A stretch of DNA of 64,000 bases from Nisaea sediminum (GTDB lineage: Bacteria; Pseudomonadota; Alphaproteobacteria; Thalassobaculales; Thalassobaculaceae). Of the stretch, positions 23,482-32,218 are shown one piece after another (the first letter of the stretch is position 1; every line of letters starts with the position of its first letter). The DNA lies in the NCBI RefSeq assembly GCF_014904705.1, contig NZ_JACZCQ010000006.1:744001-808000 (forward strand), written 5' to 3'. Position numbers and translations under genes: made by a program. The notes beneath the pieces were generated by a model. It was not told where the DNA came from. It did no database searches and saw only the letters and a list, made by a program, of their open reading frames with translations.

Positions 23482-24763
23482 CGCCCTGGCGCATGCCGAC
23501 GATGACGGCGGCTCCCGGCTCGATATCGCCTTCCACGATTTCCGTCCAACGCCCGTCGCTCGCGCCGATGCGAATCGGGACCGGTGTTGCAGTTGTCCCG
23601 ACAAGGATATGAATCACGCGGTCCGAACCGCCGCTCTCGTGGGGACTCGGCGGACGGAAATTCGGCCGGCGCGGGATCAGCTTCTGGAAGAAACTCTCCT
23701 TGCTGCTCTCGCTCTCAGAATCCGGTGGCCGGAAGCGCAGTGCCTCGTTCGGAACCGAGAGCGCGTCTTCGACCTTTGCCACCATGATCTCCGCCGTTGC
23801 CGTCATTCCCGGTCTCAGCAGCAAATCCTTGTTCTCGGTGGTCAGGACGGCTTTGTAGGTGACCACGCCTTGGACAATCTCAGAGCCGTAGCGCAATTCG
23901 CGAATACGCGCTTCGAAGACCCGGTCTGGATAGGCATCGACCGTGAAGGTGGCCGACTGTCCCTCGCGGACCTGGCCGACATCGGCCTCGTCGACATCGA
24001 CCTGGATTTCCATCTGCGTCAGGTCCTCGGCGATGGTGAACAGGACCGGCGCCTGCAGCGACGACGCGACAGTCTGTCCCGGTTCGGCATCGCGCCGCAG
24101 GACGATGCCGTCGATCGGGGAGCAGATACAGGCTTTCGCGAGATTGGTTTCGGCGATCCGGAGGTCGGCAGCGGTGGCCTCGACATCCGCTTCCGCACGC
24201 TTGCGGCTCGCTTTCGCGCGCTCGTAGCTGGCGCGGGCGATATCCAGATCCTGAGCGGATCCGGCGCGCCGCGATTCAAGGGTTTGCTTTCGCTGGAATT
24301 CGAGGCGCATTTCCTCCACCGTCGCCTCTGCTTCCGCGACCTGGGCCTTGGCGGCGGCGAGTCTTGCACGGGCGCTGACGACGGCCGCTTCGAGCTTGTC
24401 GGTATCGAGTTCGGCGAGCGCATCGCCACGCCGGACCTGCGAATTGAAATCCACCAGAACAGCTTTGATGATACCGGAGAGTTCGCTCGAGACGTCGACC
24501 TGGTTTGTCGGCTCGACGGCACCTGTTGCGGTCACGATCACTGTAAGGTCACGGCGTTCGGTGGCCGCCACAACATAGTCCGGACCATCCGACCGATTGC
24601 CGGTGCCCTGAATATACCAATATCCGAGCAGGGCCAGGAAAGCGGCAGCCCCAAAGAGCGCTCCCAGCCGGCGCCGGCGCTGCGACGCCCGCTGCGCTTC
24701 CGTCAGGCCGAGAACCGCATCGATATCCTGCTCGTAAGCACGGTCTGCGCGTTCGTCCGTCAT
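23474..24763 (-). CDS. HlyD/MacA-type periplasmic adaptor protein
   Basis: A 429-residue membrane-fusion protein. A cytoplasmic N-terminus is followed by one membrane anchor at about residues 33-52 (LGALFGAAAFLALLGYWYI). Beta-barrel/lipoyl halves flank an alpha-hairpin coiled coil (about 110-200: AAVVSARARLAAAKAQVAEAE in part). The C-terminal domain has a Ser/Pro-rich insert. It links the inner-membrane MacB-type transporter to an outer-membrane channel; no TolC-like gene is in the window. First gene of a three-gene minus-strand operon. A strong hairpin with a T-rich tail lies about 170 bases upstream. Confidence 0.9.
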   Translation of the reverse strand: MTDERADRAYEQDIDAVLGLTEAQRASQRRRRLGALFGAAAFLALLGYWYIQGTGNRSDGPDYVVAATERRDLTVIVTATGAVEPTNQVDVSSELSGIIKAVLVDFNSQVRRGDALAELDTDKLEAAVVSARARLAAAKAQVAEAEATVEEMRLEFQRKQTLESRRAGSAQDLDIARASYERAKASRKRAEADVEATAADLRIAETNLAKACICSPIDGIVLRRDAEPGQTVASSLQAPVLFTIAEDLTQMEIQVDVDEADVGQVREGQSATFTVDAYPDRVFEARIRELRYGSEIVQGVVTYKAVLTTENKDLLLRPGMTATAEIMVAKVEDALSVPNEALRFRPPDSESESSKESFFQKLIPRRPNFRPPSPHESGGSDRVIHILVGTTATPVPIRIGASDGRWTEIVEGDIEPGAAVIVGMRQGDG

Positions 24764-24934
24764 GACCTGACCCTCTGCCGACACTGCGCCCGGATCATCA
24801 CCCCCTCGTGCGCAAAGCGTCGCGAGAAGGTTTCCGGAACCGGGTGTCCGGTATTTAGCAACGCAGCACGCACCGTTAAAGAGGATGCGGCATTTGGACC
24901 GTTGGGTCCTGCCGGAGATAACGGGCGAAGGAGC

Positions 24935-24972
24935 AAAAACGAACGGGCCGCGTGTTGGAAACACGCGGCCCG
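24935..24972 (-). terminator. strong intrinsic terminator upstream of the exporter operon
   Basis: On the minus strand, CGGGCCGCGTGT, loop TTCCA and ACACGCGGCCCG form a perfect 12-base-pair stem, followed by TTCGTTTTT. The plus-strand side has no T-run, so it acts on minus-strand transcription. No protein gene lies just upstream of it, so it ends either a small RNA or a leader. Confidence 0.85.
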
Positions 24973-25105
24973 TCGGACAAGGGAGGGAGACGCCGATAGT
25001 GACCAATGCGACTGTCTTGGCACGGACTCCGCCGGTATATCTGGTGGCGTCCCGTTTGCCCCGCCCCTGGAACAGGGATGAGGCGAACAATGCTCCCATG
25101 TCTTG
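24935..25105 (-). ncRNA. candidate small RNA or attenuated leader RNA
   Basis: A roughly 170-nucleotide minus-strand transcript is predicted between a promoter-like pair (25112-25140) and the strong terminator (24935-24972). Just 5' of the terminator stem the RNA would carry CUCCCUCCCUU, a pyrimidine stretch complementary to Shine-Dalgarno sequences, as in several alphaproteobacterial regulatory RNAs. No conserved ORF is seen. Because the exporter adaptor gene follows on the same strand, the alternative is a transcription attenuator for that operon. Confidence 0.4.
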
Positions 25106-25111
25106 AATAAA

Positions 25112-25140
25112 ATCATCGCTCTTTTGCGGCCCGGGATCAA
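25112..25140 (-). promoter_or_regulatory. possible promoter for the small RNA / exporter operon
   Basis: On the minus strand, TTGATC (25140-25135), a 17-base spacer and GATGAT (25117-25112) match the -35 and -10 consensus at four of six positions each. Predicted start near 25105. Confidence 0.35.
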
Positions 25141-25370
25141 TAAAAATATCGCCTAACCTTCATTATTCTCCGATCTGCCGTTAATTCACAGTAATGATGA
25201 AACAATCAACAAAATAGCAGTGAGTTTTTTATTTTTGCCTGTGGAAATATATGACGATAATATGCTGATTTCATGAGGAGATTTGCCGGATAGTATTTTT
25301 TTGCACAATTTATCCACATGAAATTCAGAGATGTGCCGGGATAAGTCCCGCGGCGTGTGTATAAAGTGGA
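25141..25370. other. AT-rich regulatory region upstream of sdhC with DnaA-box-like sites
   Basis: Part of the 724-base gap between the exporter operon and sdhC. It is strikingly AT-rich for this genome and has no plausible ORF. It contains two exact matches to the DnaA-box consensus TTATNCACA: TTATCCACA at 25310-25318 (plus) and TTATACACA at 25356-25364 (minus). A one-mismatch site lies at 25182-25190 and a two-mismatch site at 25240-25248. It probably belongs to the sdh promoter region; an origin is considered unlikely because highly expressed genes on both sides run the same way. Confidence 0.5.
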
Positions 25371-25420
25371 GACAAGACGGGACGAGGGGCTGGACAGTGG
25401 CGCCGCGTGATCAAAATCAA

Positions 25421-25449
25421 TTGAGGTCTTGTTCGCGCTGCAATATGGT
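25421..25449 (+). promoter_or_regulatory. predicted sdhC promoter
   Basis: TTGAGG (25421-25426), a 17-base spacer and TATGGT (25444-25449), four of six matches in each box, placing the start about 30 bases before the sdhC ATG. The leader carries AGGAAAGG as ribosome site. Confidence 0.45.
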
Positions 25450-25487
25450 GCGGCCACATTTATGAAGTTCCTCAGGAAAGGTGCGCT

Positions 25488-25871
25488 ATGAGCGTCTCCA
25501 ATCGCCCTCTTTCCCCGCATCTTCAGATTTACAGACTGCCTCTCACCGCGATTACGTCGATTTTGCATCGCGCCACGGGTGTCGCGCTCGGGCTCGGAAC
25601 GCTGTTTCTCGTCTGGTGGCTGATGGCAACCGCGACCGGGGGGAGCTATTTCGAATTTGTGCAGAGCATCATGGGCTCCTGGATCGGTCTGCTGATCCTG
25701 TTCGGCTTCTCCTTTGCCCTGTTCTTCCATCTCTGCAACGGCATCCGCCATCTCTTCTGGGATGCGGGCTACGGCTTCGAGATCGCCACGGCGGAGATGG
25801 CCACGAAGCTTGTGATCGCCGCGTCCGCGGTGCTGACCGTTCTGTCTTGGCTGCTTGCCTGCGTCCTCTAA
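25488..25871 (+). CDS. sdhC: succinate dehydrogenase cytochrome b556 subunit
   Basis: Membrane anchor of complex II that binds haem b and quinone. The 127-residue protein has three membrane segments (about 28-46, 63-83, 106-126), the RPLSPHLQIYRLPLTAITSI start (residues 6-25) and FFHLCNGIRHLFWD, where His81 aligns with the haem ligand. First gene of sdhCDAB, oriented away from the AT-rich regulatory region. Confidence 0.95.
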   Translation: MSVSNRPLSPHLQIYRLPLTAITSILHRATGVALGLGTLFLVWWLMATATGGSYFEFVQSIMGSWIGLLILFGFSFALFFHLCNGIRHLFWDAGYGFEIATAEMATKLVIAASAVLTVLSWLLACVL

Positions 25872-25913
25872 GGGGCCGGGCCAAAAAATAAAGACTCTTT
25901 TGAGAGGCTGGTT

Positions 25914-26303
25914 ATGACTGACAACTCCATGCGTACGCCAATCGGCCGTGTGCGCGGCCTTGGCAGCGCCAAGGCCGGATTGCATCACTGGTGGATGCAG
26001 CGGATCACCGCCATCGCGCTGATCCCGCTCACGCTCTGGTTCGTGGCGTCCCTGATCTCGCTCGCCGGCGCGGGCTTTGAGGAGACCGCCGCCTGGCTCG
26101 GCTCGCCCTTCGTCGCCATTCTGATGGTCTCGCTGATTATCGCGACCTTCTATCACGCCGCCCTCGGTCTGCAGGTCGTGATCGAGGATTACGTTCATCA
26201 TGAAGGTGCGAAGCTGGTGCTGCTGCTCGGCGTCAAGCTGCTCGCCGCCCTTCTTGCAATTGCCGCGCTTTTCGCGGTGCTGAAACTCGCGTTCGGAGGC
26301 TGA
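25914..26303 (+). CDS. sdhD: succinate dehydrogenase membrane anchor subunit
   Basis: Second haem/quinone anchor of complex II. The 129-residue protein has the [20 protein letters not shown] start typical of alphaproteobacterial SdhD. Three membrane segments follow, and the [17 protein letters not shown] segment near residue 82 contains the haem-ligand histidine. It lies 42 bases after sdhC and 5 bases before sdhA. Confidence 0.94.
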   Translation: MTDNSMRTPIGRVRGLGSAKAGLHHWWMQRITAIALIPLTLWFVASLISLAGAGFEETAAWLGSPFVAILMVSLIIATFYHAALGLQVVIEDYVHHEGAKLVLLLGVKLLAALLAIAALFAVLKLAFGG

Positions 26304-26308
26304 GCTCC

Positions 26309-28099
26309 ATGGAGTCCTACGAGATCATCGACCATACCTACGACGTCGTCGTCGTGGGAGCCGGCGGCGCCGGCCTGCGTGCCACCTTCGGCATGGCGCA
26401 GGAAGGTCTGAAGACGGCCTGCATCACCAAGGTCTTCCCGACCCGCTCCCATACTGTGGCCGCGCAGGGCGGCGTCGGCGCCGCGCTCGACAATATGGGT
26501 GAGGGCGACAACTGGAAGTTCCACATGTACGACACCGTCAAGGGGTCGGACTGGCTGGGCGATCAGGACGCGATCGAATACATGTGCCGCAACGCCATTC
26601 CCTCGATCATCGAGCTGGAGCATTTCGGCGTGCCGTTCTCGCGGACGGAAGAAGGCAAGATCTACCAGCGTCCGTTCGGCGGTCACACGCTGGATTTCGG
26701 CAAGCGCATGGCGAAGCGCGCCTGCGCGGCGGCGGACCGGACCGGTCACGCCATCCTGCACACGCTCTACCAGCAGAGCCTGCGCGCCAATGCCGAGTTC
26801 TATATCGAATATTTCGCCATCGACCTGATCATGGACGATGAGGGCGCCTGCCGTGGCGTGATGGCGATCGACCTCGCGACCGGCAAGATCCACCGCTTCC
26901 GTGCCCACCAGACGGTGCTGGCGACCGGCGGTTACGGCCGCGCCTACTTCTCCTGCACCTCGGCCCATACCTGCACCGGCGACGGCGGCGGCATGGTCGT
27001 GCGTGCCGGCCTGCCGATGCAGGACCTGGAATTCGTCCAGTTCCACCCGACCGGCATCTACGGCTCCGGCTGTCTGATCACCGAGGGTGCGCGTGGCGAG
27101 GGCGGATACCTTACCAACTCCGAGGGTGAGCGCTTTATGGAGCGCTACGCGCCGACCGCCAAGGACCTCGCCTCGCGCGACGTCGTCAGCCGGGCGATGA
27201 CCATCGAGATCAACGAGGGCCGCGGCGTCGGCCCGCAGAAGGATCACATCTTCCTGCATCTCGAGCATCTCGACCCGGATGTTCTGGCGCTGCGCCTGCC
27301 GGGCATTTCCGAGACGGCGAAGATCTTCGCCGGCGTCGACGTGACGAAGGAGCCGATCCCGGTGCTGCCGACCGTGCACTACAACATGGGCGGCATCCCG
27401 ACGAACTATCACGGCGAGGTGCTGTCCCCGACGAAGGACGATCCGGACCGCGTCTGCCCGGGCCTGATGGCGATCGGCGAGGCGGCCTGCGTCTCCGTGC
27501 ACGGCGCGAACCGCCTTGGCACCAACTCGCTGCTCGACATCGTCGTGTTCGGCCGGGCCGCCGCCTTCCGGGCGAAGGAAACCGTCCGTCCGGGCGAGGC
27601 GCACAAGCCTTTGCCGTCCGACGCGGGCGAGTTCGCCATCGCACGCCTCGACAAGATGCGTCACGCCAAGGGCGGCACCAAGACCGCCGAGATCCGTCTC
27701 GACATGCAGCGCGCCATGCAGCAGCACGCGGCGGTGTTCCGCACCACCGACCTGATGCAGGAAGGCGTGAAGAAGATCCAGGACGTGGCCGGTGCGCTGC
27801 CCGATATCGGCATCGCCGACCGCTCGCTGATCTGGAACTCGGACCTGGTCGAGGCGCTTGAGCTGGAGAACCTGATGACGCAGGCGGTGATCACGCTGAC
27901 CTCCGCCGATCTCCGGCACGAGAGCCGCGGCGCCCACGCCCACGAGGATCATCCGGACCGCGACGACGAGAACTGGATGAAGCACACGGTCATGTGGCTC
28001 GACGACAAGTACAAGCACGAGGTGATGTATCGCGACGTGCACATGTACACGCTGTCGAACGAGGTCGAGGTCGTGCCGCCGGTGGCGCGCGTCTACTGA
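26309..28099 (+). CDS. sdhA: succinate dehydrogenase flavoprotein subunit
   Basis: Oxidises succinate to fumarate with covalently bound FAD on the matrix-equivalent (cytoplasmic) side of complex II. The 596-residue protein has the dinucleotide motif [16 protein letters not shown] (13-28), the covalent-FAD histidine His48 in SHTVAAQGG and HPTGIYGSG. It also has RGEGG and the conserved C-terminus ending in [12 protein letters not shown]. Normal length, no disruption. Confidence 0.97.
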   Translation: MESYEIIDHTYDVVVVGAGGAGLRATFGMAQEGLKTACITKVFPTRSHTVAAQGGVGAALDNMGEGDNWKFHMYDTVKGSDWLGDQDAIEYMCRNAIPSIIELEHFGVPFSRTEEGKIYQRPFGGHTLDFGKRMAKRACAAADRTGHAILHTLYQQSLRANAEFYIEYFAIDLIMDDEGACRGVMAIDLATGKIHRFRAHQTVLATGGYGRAYFSCTSAHTCTGDGGGMVVRAGLPMQDLEFVQFHPTGIYGSGCLITEGARGEGGYLTNSEGERFMERYAPTAKDLASRDVVSRAMTIEINEGRGVGPQKDHIFLHLEHLDPDVLALRLPGISETAKIFAGVDVTKEPIPVLPTVHYNMGGIPTNYHGEVLSPTKDDPDRVCPGLMAIGEAACVSVHGANRLGTNSLLDIVVFGRAAAFRAKETVRPGEAHKPLPSDAGEFAIARLDKMRHAKGGTKTAEIRLDMQRAMQQHAAVFRTTDLMQEGVKKIQDVAGALPDIGIADRSLIWNSDLVEALELENLMTQAVITLTSADLRHESRGAHAHEDHPDRDDENWMKHTVMWLDDKYKHEVMYRDVHMYTLSNEVEVVPPVARVY

Positions 28100-28134
28100 T
28101 CGCTAGAGAACAAAGAAAAGATCGGAAGTGAGAG

Positions 28135-28917
28135 ATGGCTGAATTTTCTTTGCCGGCGAACTCGAAGGTCAAGATCGGCAACACGCACAAGGCTCCGGAA
28201 GGCGCGAAGCGGGTCAAGGCCTTCAAGATCTACCGCTATGATCCGGACAGCGGCCAGAATCCGCGGGTCGATACCTACGAGATCGATCTCGACGATTGCG
28301 GCCCGATGGTCTTGGACGCGCTGATCAAGATCAAGAACGAGGTCGACACCACGGTCACCTTCCGCCGCTCCTGCCGCGAGGGCATCTGCGGTTCCTGCGC
28401 GATGAACATCGACGGCACCAACACGCTGGCCTGCCTGAAGAGCATCGACGACGTGAAGGACGACGTGAAGATCTACCCGCTGCCGCACATGCCGGTGGTG
28501 AAGGATCTGGTGCCGGACCTGACCCGACCCTATGCCCAGCTCGCCTCGATCGAGCCCTGGCTGAAGACCAAGTCGCCGCTGCCGCCGACCGACGAGGAGC
28601 GGCGCCAGAGCCCGGAAGAGCGCGAGAAGCTCGACGGTCTCTGGGAGTGCGTGCTGTGCTTCTGCTGCTCGACCTCGTGCCCGAGCTACTGGTGGAACGG
28701 CGACCGTTATCTCGGCCCGGCCATCCTGCTGCAGGCCTATCGCTGGATCGCGGACAGCCGCGACGAATATACCGGCGAGCGGCTGGACCAGTTGGAGGAT
28801 CCGTTCCGGCTCTATCGCTGCCACACCATCATGAATTGCACCAAGACCTGCCCGAAGGGCCTGAACCCGGCCAAGGCGATCGGCGAGATCAAGAAGCTGA
28901 TGGTCCAGCGGATGTAA
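28135..28917 (+). CDS. sdhB: succinate dehydrogenase iron-sulfur subunit
   Basis: Carries the three Fe-S clusters of complex II. The 260-residue protein has the 2Fe-2S ligands in [13 protein letters not shown] (Cys80, 85, 88) plus Cys100. The 4Fe-4S motif is [16 protein letters not shown], and the 3Fe-4S region is [20 protein letters not shown]. Last gene of the operon; a terminator follows at 28944. Confidence 0.97.
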   Translation: MAEFSLPANSKVKIGNTHKAPEGAKRVKAFKIYRYDPDSGQNPRVDTYEIDLDDCGPMVLDALIKIKNEVDTTVTFRRSCREGICGSCAMNIDGTNTLACLKSIDDVKDDVKIYPLPHMPVVKDLVPDLTRPYAQLASIEPWLKTKSPLPPTDEERRQSPEEREKLDGLWECVLCFCCSTSCPSYWWNGDRYLGPAILLQAYRWIADSRDEYTGERLDQLEDPFRLYRCHTIMNCTKTCPKGLNPAKAIGEIKKLMVQRM

Positions 28918-28943
28918 CGCTGCGGATGACGCGCTGAATGAGA

Positions 28944-28971
28944 AAACGGCCGCTGATAACAGCGGCCGTTT
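28944..28971. terminator. bidirectional hairpin terminator, sdhB / small peptide gene
   Basis: AAACGGCCGCTG, loop ATAA and CAGCGGCCGTTT form a perfect 12-base-pair stem. TTTCGATT follows on the plus strand and TTTTCTCATT on the minus strand, so it can end both the sdh operon and the convergent small gene at 29002-29121. Confidence 0.75.
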
Positions 28972-29001
28972 CGATTCCGGAGACGCTTCCCGACAAGGCG
29001 G

Positions 29002-29121
29002 TCAGGAAGAGACCGGTGCACTTTGTTTGGCTGAGTTGCAGCCGGCACCCGCGAATGCTGCAGGAGCCGTAAAGGCCACAACGGCGGCTACAAGAACAAA
29101 AATACCAATCATCTTACGCAT
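29002..29121 (-). CDS. 39-residue exported peptide, unknown
   Basis: A very small gene. It has ATG at 29121, GGAGG 7 bases upstream, and a TGA stop at 29002. The product begins MRKMIGIFVLVAAVVAFTAP and ends FAGAGCNSAKQSAPVSS. A basic start, a hydrophobic core and a likely cleavage after AFA give a mature peptide of only about 15 residues containing one cysteine. The GAGC sequence could alternatively be a lipobox. It converges on the sdhB terminator. The good ribosome site and ideal signal peptide argue that it is real. Confidence 0.65.
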   Translation of the reverse strand: MRKMIGIFVLVAAVVAFTAPAAFAGAGCNSAKQSAPVSS

Positions 29122-29296
29122 CTCTGAACCTCCACGGTCAGTTGCGGTATTACCCTATCGTGAATTCAGGTACCGAACCAGTCGCGAATGCGTGAAAACG
29201 ACATGGCTGGTGGAACCGATGTGACCCATGCGTCATTTTACCGACGCAATTCGCGGCGATGCTGCACCCGTTCTTTATCCATTCCGGAGTTTGACC

Positions 29297-30001
29297 ATGA
29301 TCCGATACTGCCTCTCCCTCGCTCTTGCGGTGCTGATGCTTTTCGCCGCGCCACAGGTGGTCCATGCGGATAGTGTGCGCGATGATATCGTCACGCTGGA
29401 TCTCAGCCTGGAGAAATGGGTCGAGACGGAGTCAGCGACCGTCGCGGTGGCGGCCGATCTCGCGGTTAAATCCGGCGGTTTCGGTGCCGCGCGGCAGGCG
29501 GTGAAACAGGATCTGGAGAAAATCTCCAACAAGGCCGCCTGGCGTCTGGTCGGTTATGACAGGCTCCGCGACGAGGCCGGATTCGAGCGCTGGCGGATCA
29601 CCGCCGAAGCGCGACTGCCGAGCGGCGAACTCGGCGGTCTTGGCGCGGCAGTCAAAGACCTCGGAGAGGCCGGCAGGAGCTATGCGGTCCTGGGGATCGA
29701 CTTCACGCCCACATTGGCCGAGCGCGAGGCGGCCATGGCGGAACTGAGGGCCGAGATCTACAAGAGCGCGGCCGAGGAACTGGCGCGTCTGAAGGCCGTC
29801 TATCCCGACCGCGGCTACCGCGTCGCGGCGATCAATTTCCAGACCGGTGGCATGCCGCGTCCGCTGCCGGCGCAGATGATGCGCGCCGAAGCCGCGCCGA
29901 AACTGATGGCCGACGGCGGCACGGCAGGCGACACGGTGGCCCAGAAGGCCGAGCTGCGCGCTTCCGTCCGCTTTGCAGCCGAGGTTCGCTCCACGGACTG
30001 A
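29297..30001 (+). CDS. exported protein, possibly SIMPL-like, unknown
   Basis: A 234-residue protein with a signal peptide (MIRYCLSLALAVLMLFAAP, cleavage near VHA-DS). The mature part has mixed alpha/beta character with alternating strands (TLDLSLEKWVETESATVAV, FERWRITAEARLPSGEL, YAVLGIDFTPTLAE) and a central helix. This loosely recalls periplasmic SIMPL/DUF541 proteins, but the match is weak. A CCGGAG ribosome site supports the ATG at 29297 rather than the upstream in-frame ATG at 29228. It is monocistronic and divergent from the 39-residue peptide gene. Confidence 0.6.
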   Translation: MIRYCLSLALAVLMLFAAPQVVHADSVRDDIVTLDLSLEKWVETESATVAVAADLAVKSGGFGAARQAVKQDLEKISNKAAWRLVGYDRLRDEAGFERWRITAEARLPSGELGGLGAAVKDLGEAGRSYAVLGIDFTPTLAEREAAMAELRAEIYKSAAEELARLKAVYPDRGYRVAAINFQTGGMPRPLPAQMMRAEAAPKLMADGGTAGDTVAQKAELRASVRFAAEVRSTD

Positions 30002-30046
30002 ACCGCGTTAAGATCCCCCCAAAGAACGCTCTAAGGGGGGATCGGC

Positions 30047-30796
30047 ATGAGTAAGGGGCTTTGCATCATCACCGGCGCAAGCCGCGGAATCGGGGCGGCG
30101 ACGGCTCTTCTGGCGGCGCGGGACGGTTGGGACATTGCCGTCAACTATGTTGGCAACGAGGCCGCCGCGCGCGACGTCGCCGCCAAGGTCGAGGCCGAGG
30201 GACGGCGCGCCGTGGTGATCCAGGGCGATACCAGCAAGGAGGCGGATATCGTCCGCCTGTTCGACGAGGCCGAGTCGGCGCTCGGTCCGGTGCGCGGTCT
30301 GGTGAACAATGCCGGGATCACCGGCAAGATCTCAAAAGTCCAGGACATGAGCGCCGCGGCGATCGCCGAGGTCATGAACCTGAATGTCGTCGGCCTGATT
30401 CTCTGCTGCCGCGAGGCCGCGCGCCGGATGTCGGTCAAGGCCGGCCACCAGGGCGGCGCCGTCGTCAACCTCTCCTCGATCGCCGCCCGCCTCGGCGCGC
30501 CGAACGAATTCACCCACTATGCCGCCTCCAAGGGAGCGGTCGATTCCTTCACCATCGGCTTCGCGCGCGAGGTCATCGGCGACGGCGTCCGCGTCAACGC
30601 GGTCGCGCCCGGCATGATCGATACCGACATCCATGCGAGTGCCGGTGCGCCGGATCGCGCCGCCCGTCTCGGCCCGACGACGCCGATCGGCCGATCCGCG
30701 GCACCGGAAGAGGTCGCCGAGGCGATCGTCTGGCTGCTGAGCGACGCCGCGGGATATTGTGCCGGGTCCATTCTCGAGGTTTCCGGAGGGCGCTGA
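30047..30796 (+). CDS. short-chain dehydrogenase/reductase (SDR)
   Basis: A 249-residue classical SDR with the cofactor motif TGASRGIG (9-16), NNAG (87-90), catalytic Ser144 region (NLSSIAA), Tyr158 and Lys162 (YAASK), and a GGR C-terminus. Residue order after the second strand (NYVGNEA) suggests NADP preference. Closest in style to YgfF-like or FabG-like oxidoreductases; substrate unknown. GGGGGG precedes the ATG. The zapE start lies 104 bases downstream. Confidence 0.85.
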   Translation: MSKGLCIITGASRGIGAATALLAARDGWDIAVNYVGNEAAARDVAAKVEAEGRRAVVIQGDTSKEADIVRLFDEAESALGPVRGLVNNAGITGKISKVQDMSAAAIAEVMNLNVVGLILCCREAARRMSVKAGHQGGAVVNLSSIAARLGAPNEFTHYAASKGAVDSFTIGFAREVIGDGVRVNAVAPGMIDTDIHASAGAPDRAARLGPTTPIGRSAAPEEVAEAIVWLLSDAAGYCAGSILEVSGGR

Positions 30797-30899
30797 CACC
30801 GGACCGATCCGGCGCCCGCTTGACCTCGGCGGCCAAAAGCGCGAGTTCTTGGCGCCGGGGGATTGGCGCTTCCGGCCGATCCGGCAGGAGAATGGCACA

Positions 30900-32021
30900 G
30901 TGAATAAGCAGGGGCCGCTGGCCCGCTACGAAGCCCTTGTCGCGGACGGCTCCATCGCGAAGGACCCGGCGCAGGAAGCTGCGGCGGCGAAGCTGCAATG
31001 GCTGCATGACCAGCTGCTCGACTACCGTCCGCCGCAGGCCAAGACCGGTTGGACCGCGAAGCTCGGCTTCGCCCGCAGAAAGCCCACCAACCCGCCGAAG
31101 GGTCTCTATATCTACGGCTCGGTCGGGCGCGGCAAATCCATGCTCATGGACCTGTTCTTCGAAGGCGCCCAGGTTGAGCGCAAGCGCCGGATCCATTTCC
31201 ACGAATTCATGCGCGAGGCGCACGAGCTGATCCATCAGTGGCGTCAGGAGAACAAGGTGTCCCGGACCGCGGAGCCGATCCGTCCGACCGCCCAGAAGCT
31301 CGCCGACAGCGCCTGGCTGCTTTGTTTCGACGAGTTCGAGGTCCGCGATATCGCCGACGCGATGATCGTCTCGCGCCTGTTCTTCGCCATGTTCGAACTC
31401 GGCGTGGTGGTGGTCGCGACCTCGAACCGGGCACCGGACGAACTCTACAAGGACGGGTTGCAGCGCGACCTGTTCCTGCCCTTCATCGGCATCCTGAAGG
31501 CGCGTCACGAGGTCTTCCATCTCGACGACGGCGAGGATTATCGGCTCGGACGGCTGCGCGGGAAGACGGTTTATCACGTGCCGAGCGGTCCCGAAGCGGA
31601 CGCGGCTTTGGATGAGACCTTCGCCGATCTGACCGATGCGGAGCCCGAGCCGGATGTGATCGAGCGCAAGGGCCGGAAGATCCACGTTCCGGCGGCCGCT
31701 GCCGGGGTCGCCCGCTTCGGCTTCCGCGACCTCTGCGACCAGCCGCTGGCCGCCGCCGACTTCCTCGCCGTGGCCGAACGTTTCCACACGGTCATTCTCT
31801 CCGATATCCCGGTTCTCGGGGCCGCGAACAGGGACCAGGCGCGCCGGTTCATGACGTTGATCGATGCGCTCTACGATCAGGGCGTACGCCTGATCGCCTC
31901 GGCCGAAGCGACGCCGGAAAAGCTCTATGACGGCGAGGATTGGGGTTTCGAATTCGACCGCACGATTTCACGCCTGATGGAAATGCAATCCTTGGATTAC
32001 TTCGAATCCCGTCGCCGCTGA
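30900..32021 (+). CDS. zapE: cell division ATPase ZapE (AFG1-like)
   Basis: AAA-type ATPase of the AFG1/ZapE family, associated with FtsZ ring constriction in gammaproteobacteria and with mitochondrial protein quality control in its AFG1 homologs. The 373-residue protein has Walker A YGSVGRGKSMLMD (72-84), HFHEFM, Walker B LLCFDEFEVRDIADAM, and the sensor segment VVATSNRAPDELYKDGLQR. The GTG start at 30900 is chosen because AGGAG lies 9 bases upstream; the frame itself is open further up. It is placed between SDR and the paralog pair in the TCA region. Confidence 0.92.
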   Translation: MNKQGPLARYEALVADGSIAKDPAQEAAAAKLQWLHDQLLDYRPPQAKTGWTAKLGFARRKPTNPPKGLYIYGSVGRGKSMLMDLFFEGAQVERKRRIHFHEFMREAHELIHQWRQENKVSRTAEPIRPTAQKLADSAWLLCFDEFEVRDIADAMIVSRLFFAMFELGVVVVATSNRAPDELYKDGLQRDLFLPFIGILKARHEVFHLDDGEDYRLGRLRGKTVYHVPSGPEADAALDETFADLTDAEPEPDVIERKGRKIHVPAAAAGVARFGFRDLCDQPLAAADFLAVAERFHTVILSDIPVLGAANRDQARRFMTLIDALYDQGVRLIASAEATPEKLYDGEDWGFEFDRTISRLMEMQSLDYFESRRR

Positions 32022-32089
32022 CACCCGGGAATAGGTGGTGGCGCAAGAGGTTGTCCGGTATCTAAAAAAATGCATAAATTTAATTTGTA

Positions 32090-32110
32090 ATCTTAAGAGT
32101 AACTTAAGAT
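32090..32110. promoter_or_regulatory. CtrA-type binding site / perfect palindrome
   Basis: ATCTTAAG-AGTAA-CTTAAGAT is a perfect inverted repeat that contains TTAA-N7-TTAA (32093-32107), the consensus for the alphaproteobacterial cell-cycle regulator CtrA. It sits in an AT-rich 150-base gap, about 80-130 bases upstream of the first of two paralogous genes. It predicts control of that pair by CtrA; no binding data. Confidence 0.5.
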
Positions 32111-32218
32111 AGCGCGTGATATATCGCATGGTGGGCAGAACGCTCCGGATAAGAATAGAATTCCCGGGAGAGTGTCATCGCTTATGCCATCGATTTTTCC
32201 GCCGCGCGGACCCCGCTG

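Noticed and set aside
24760-25140. 126-codon minus-strand ORF upstream of the adaptor gene
   Set aside because: It runs through the perfect terminator hairpin, lacks a ribosome site and has no recognisable sequence.
25141-25370. Chromosomal origin of replication
   Set aside because: DnaA boxes and AT-richness fit, but strongly expressed genes on both sides (rpsP-rplS, sdh, atp) are on the same strand and the usual origin neighbours (hemE, gidA, parAB, dnaA, dnaN) are absent. Kept only as a regulatory-region finding.
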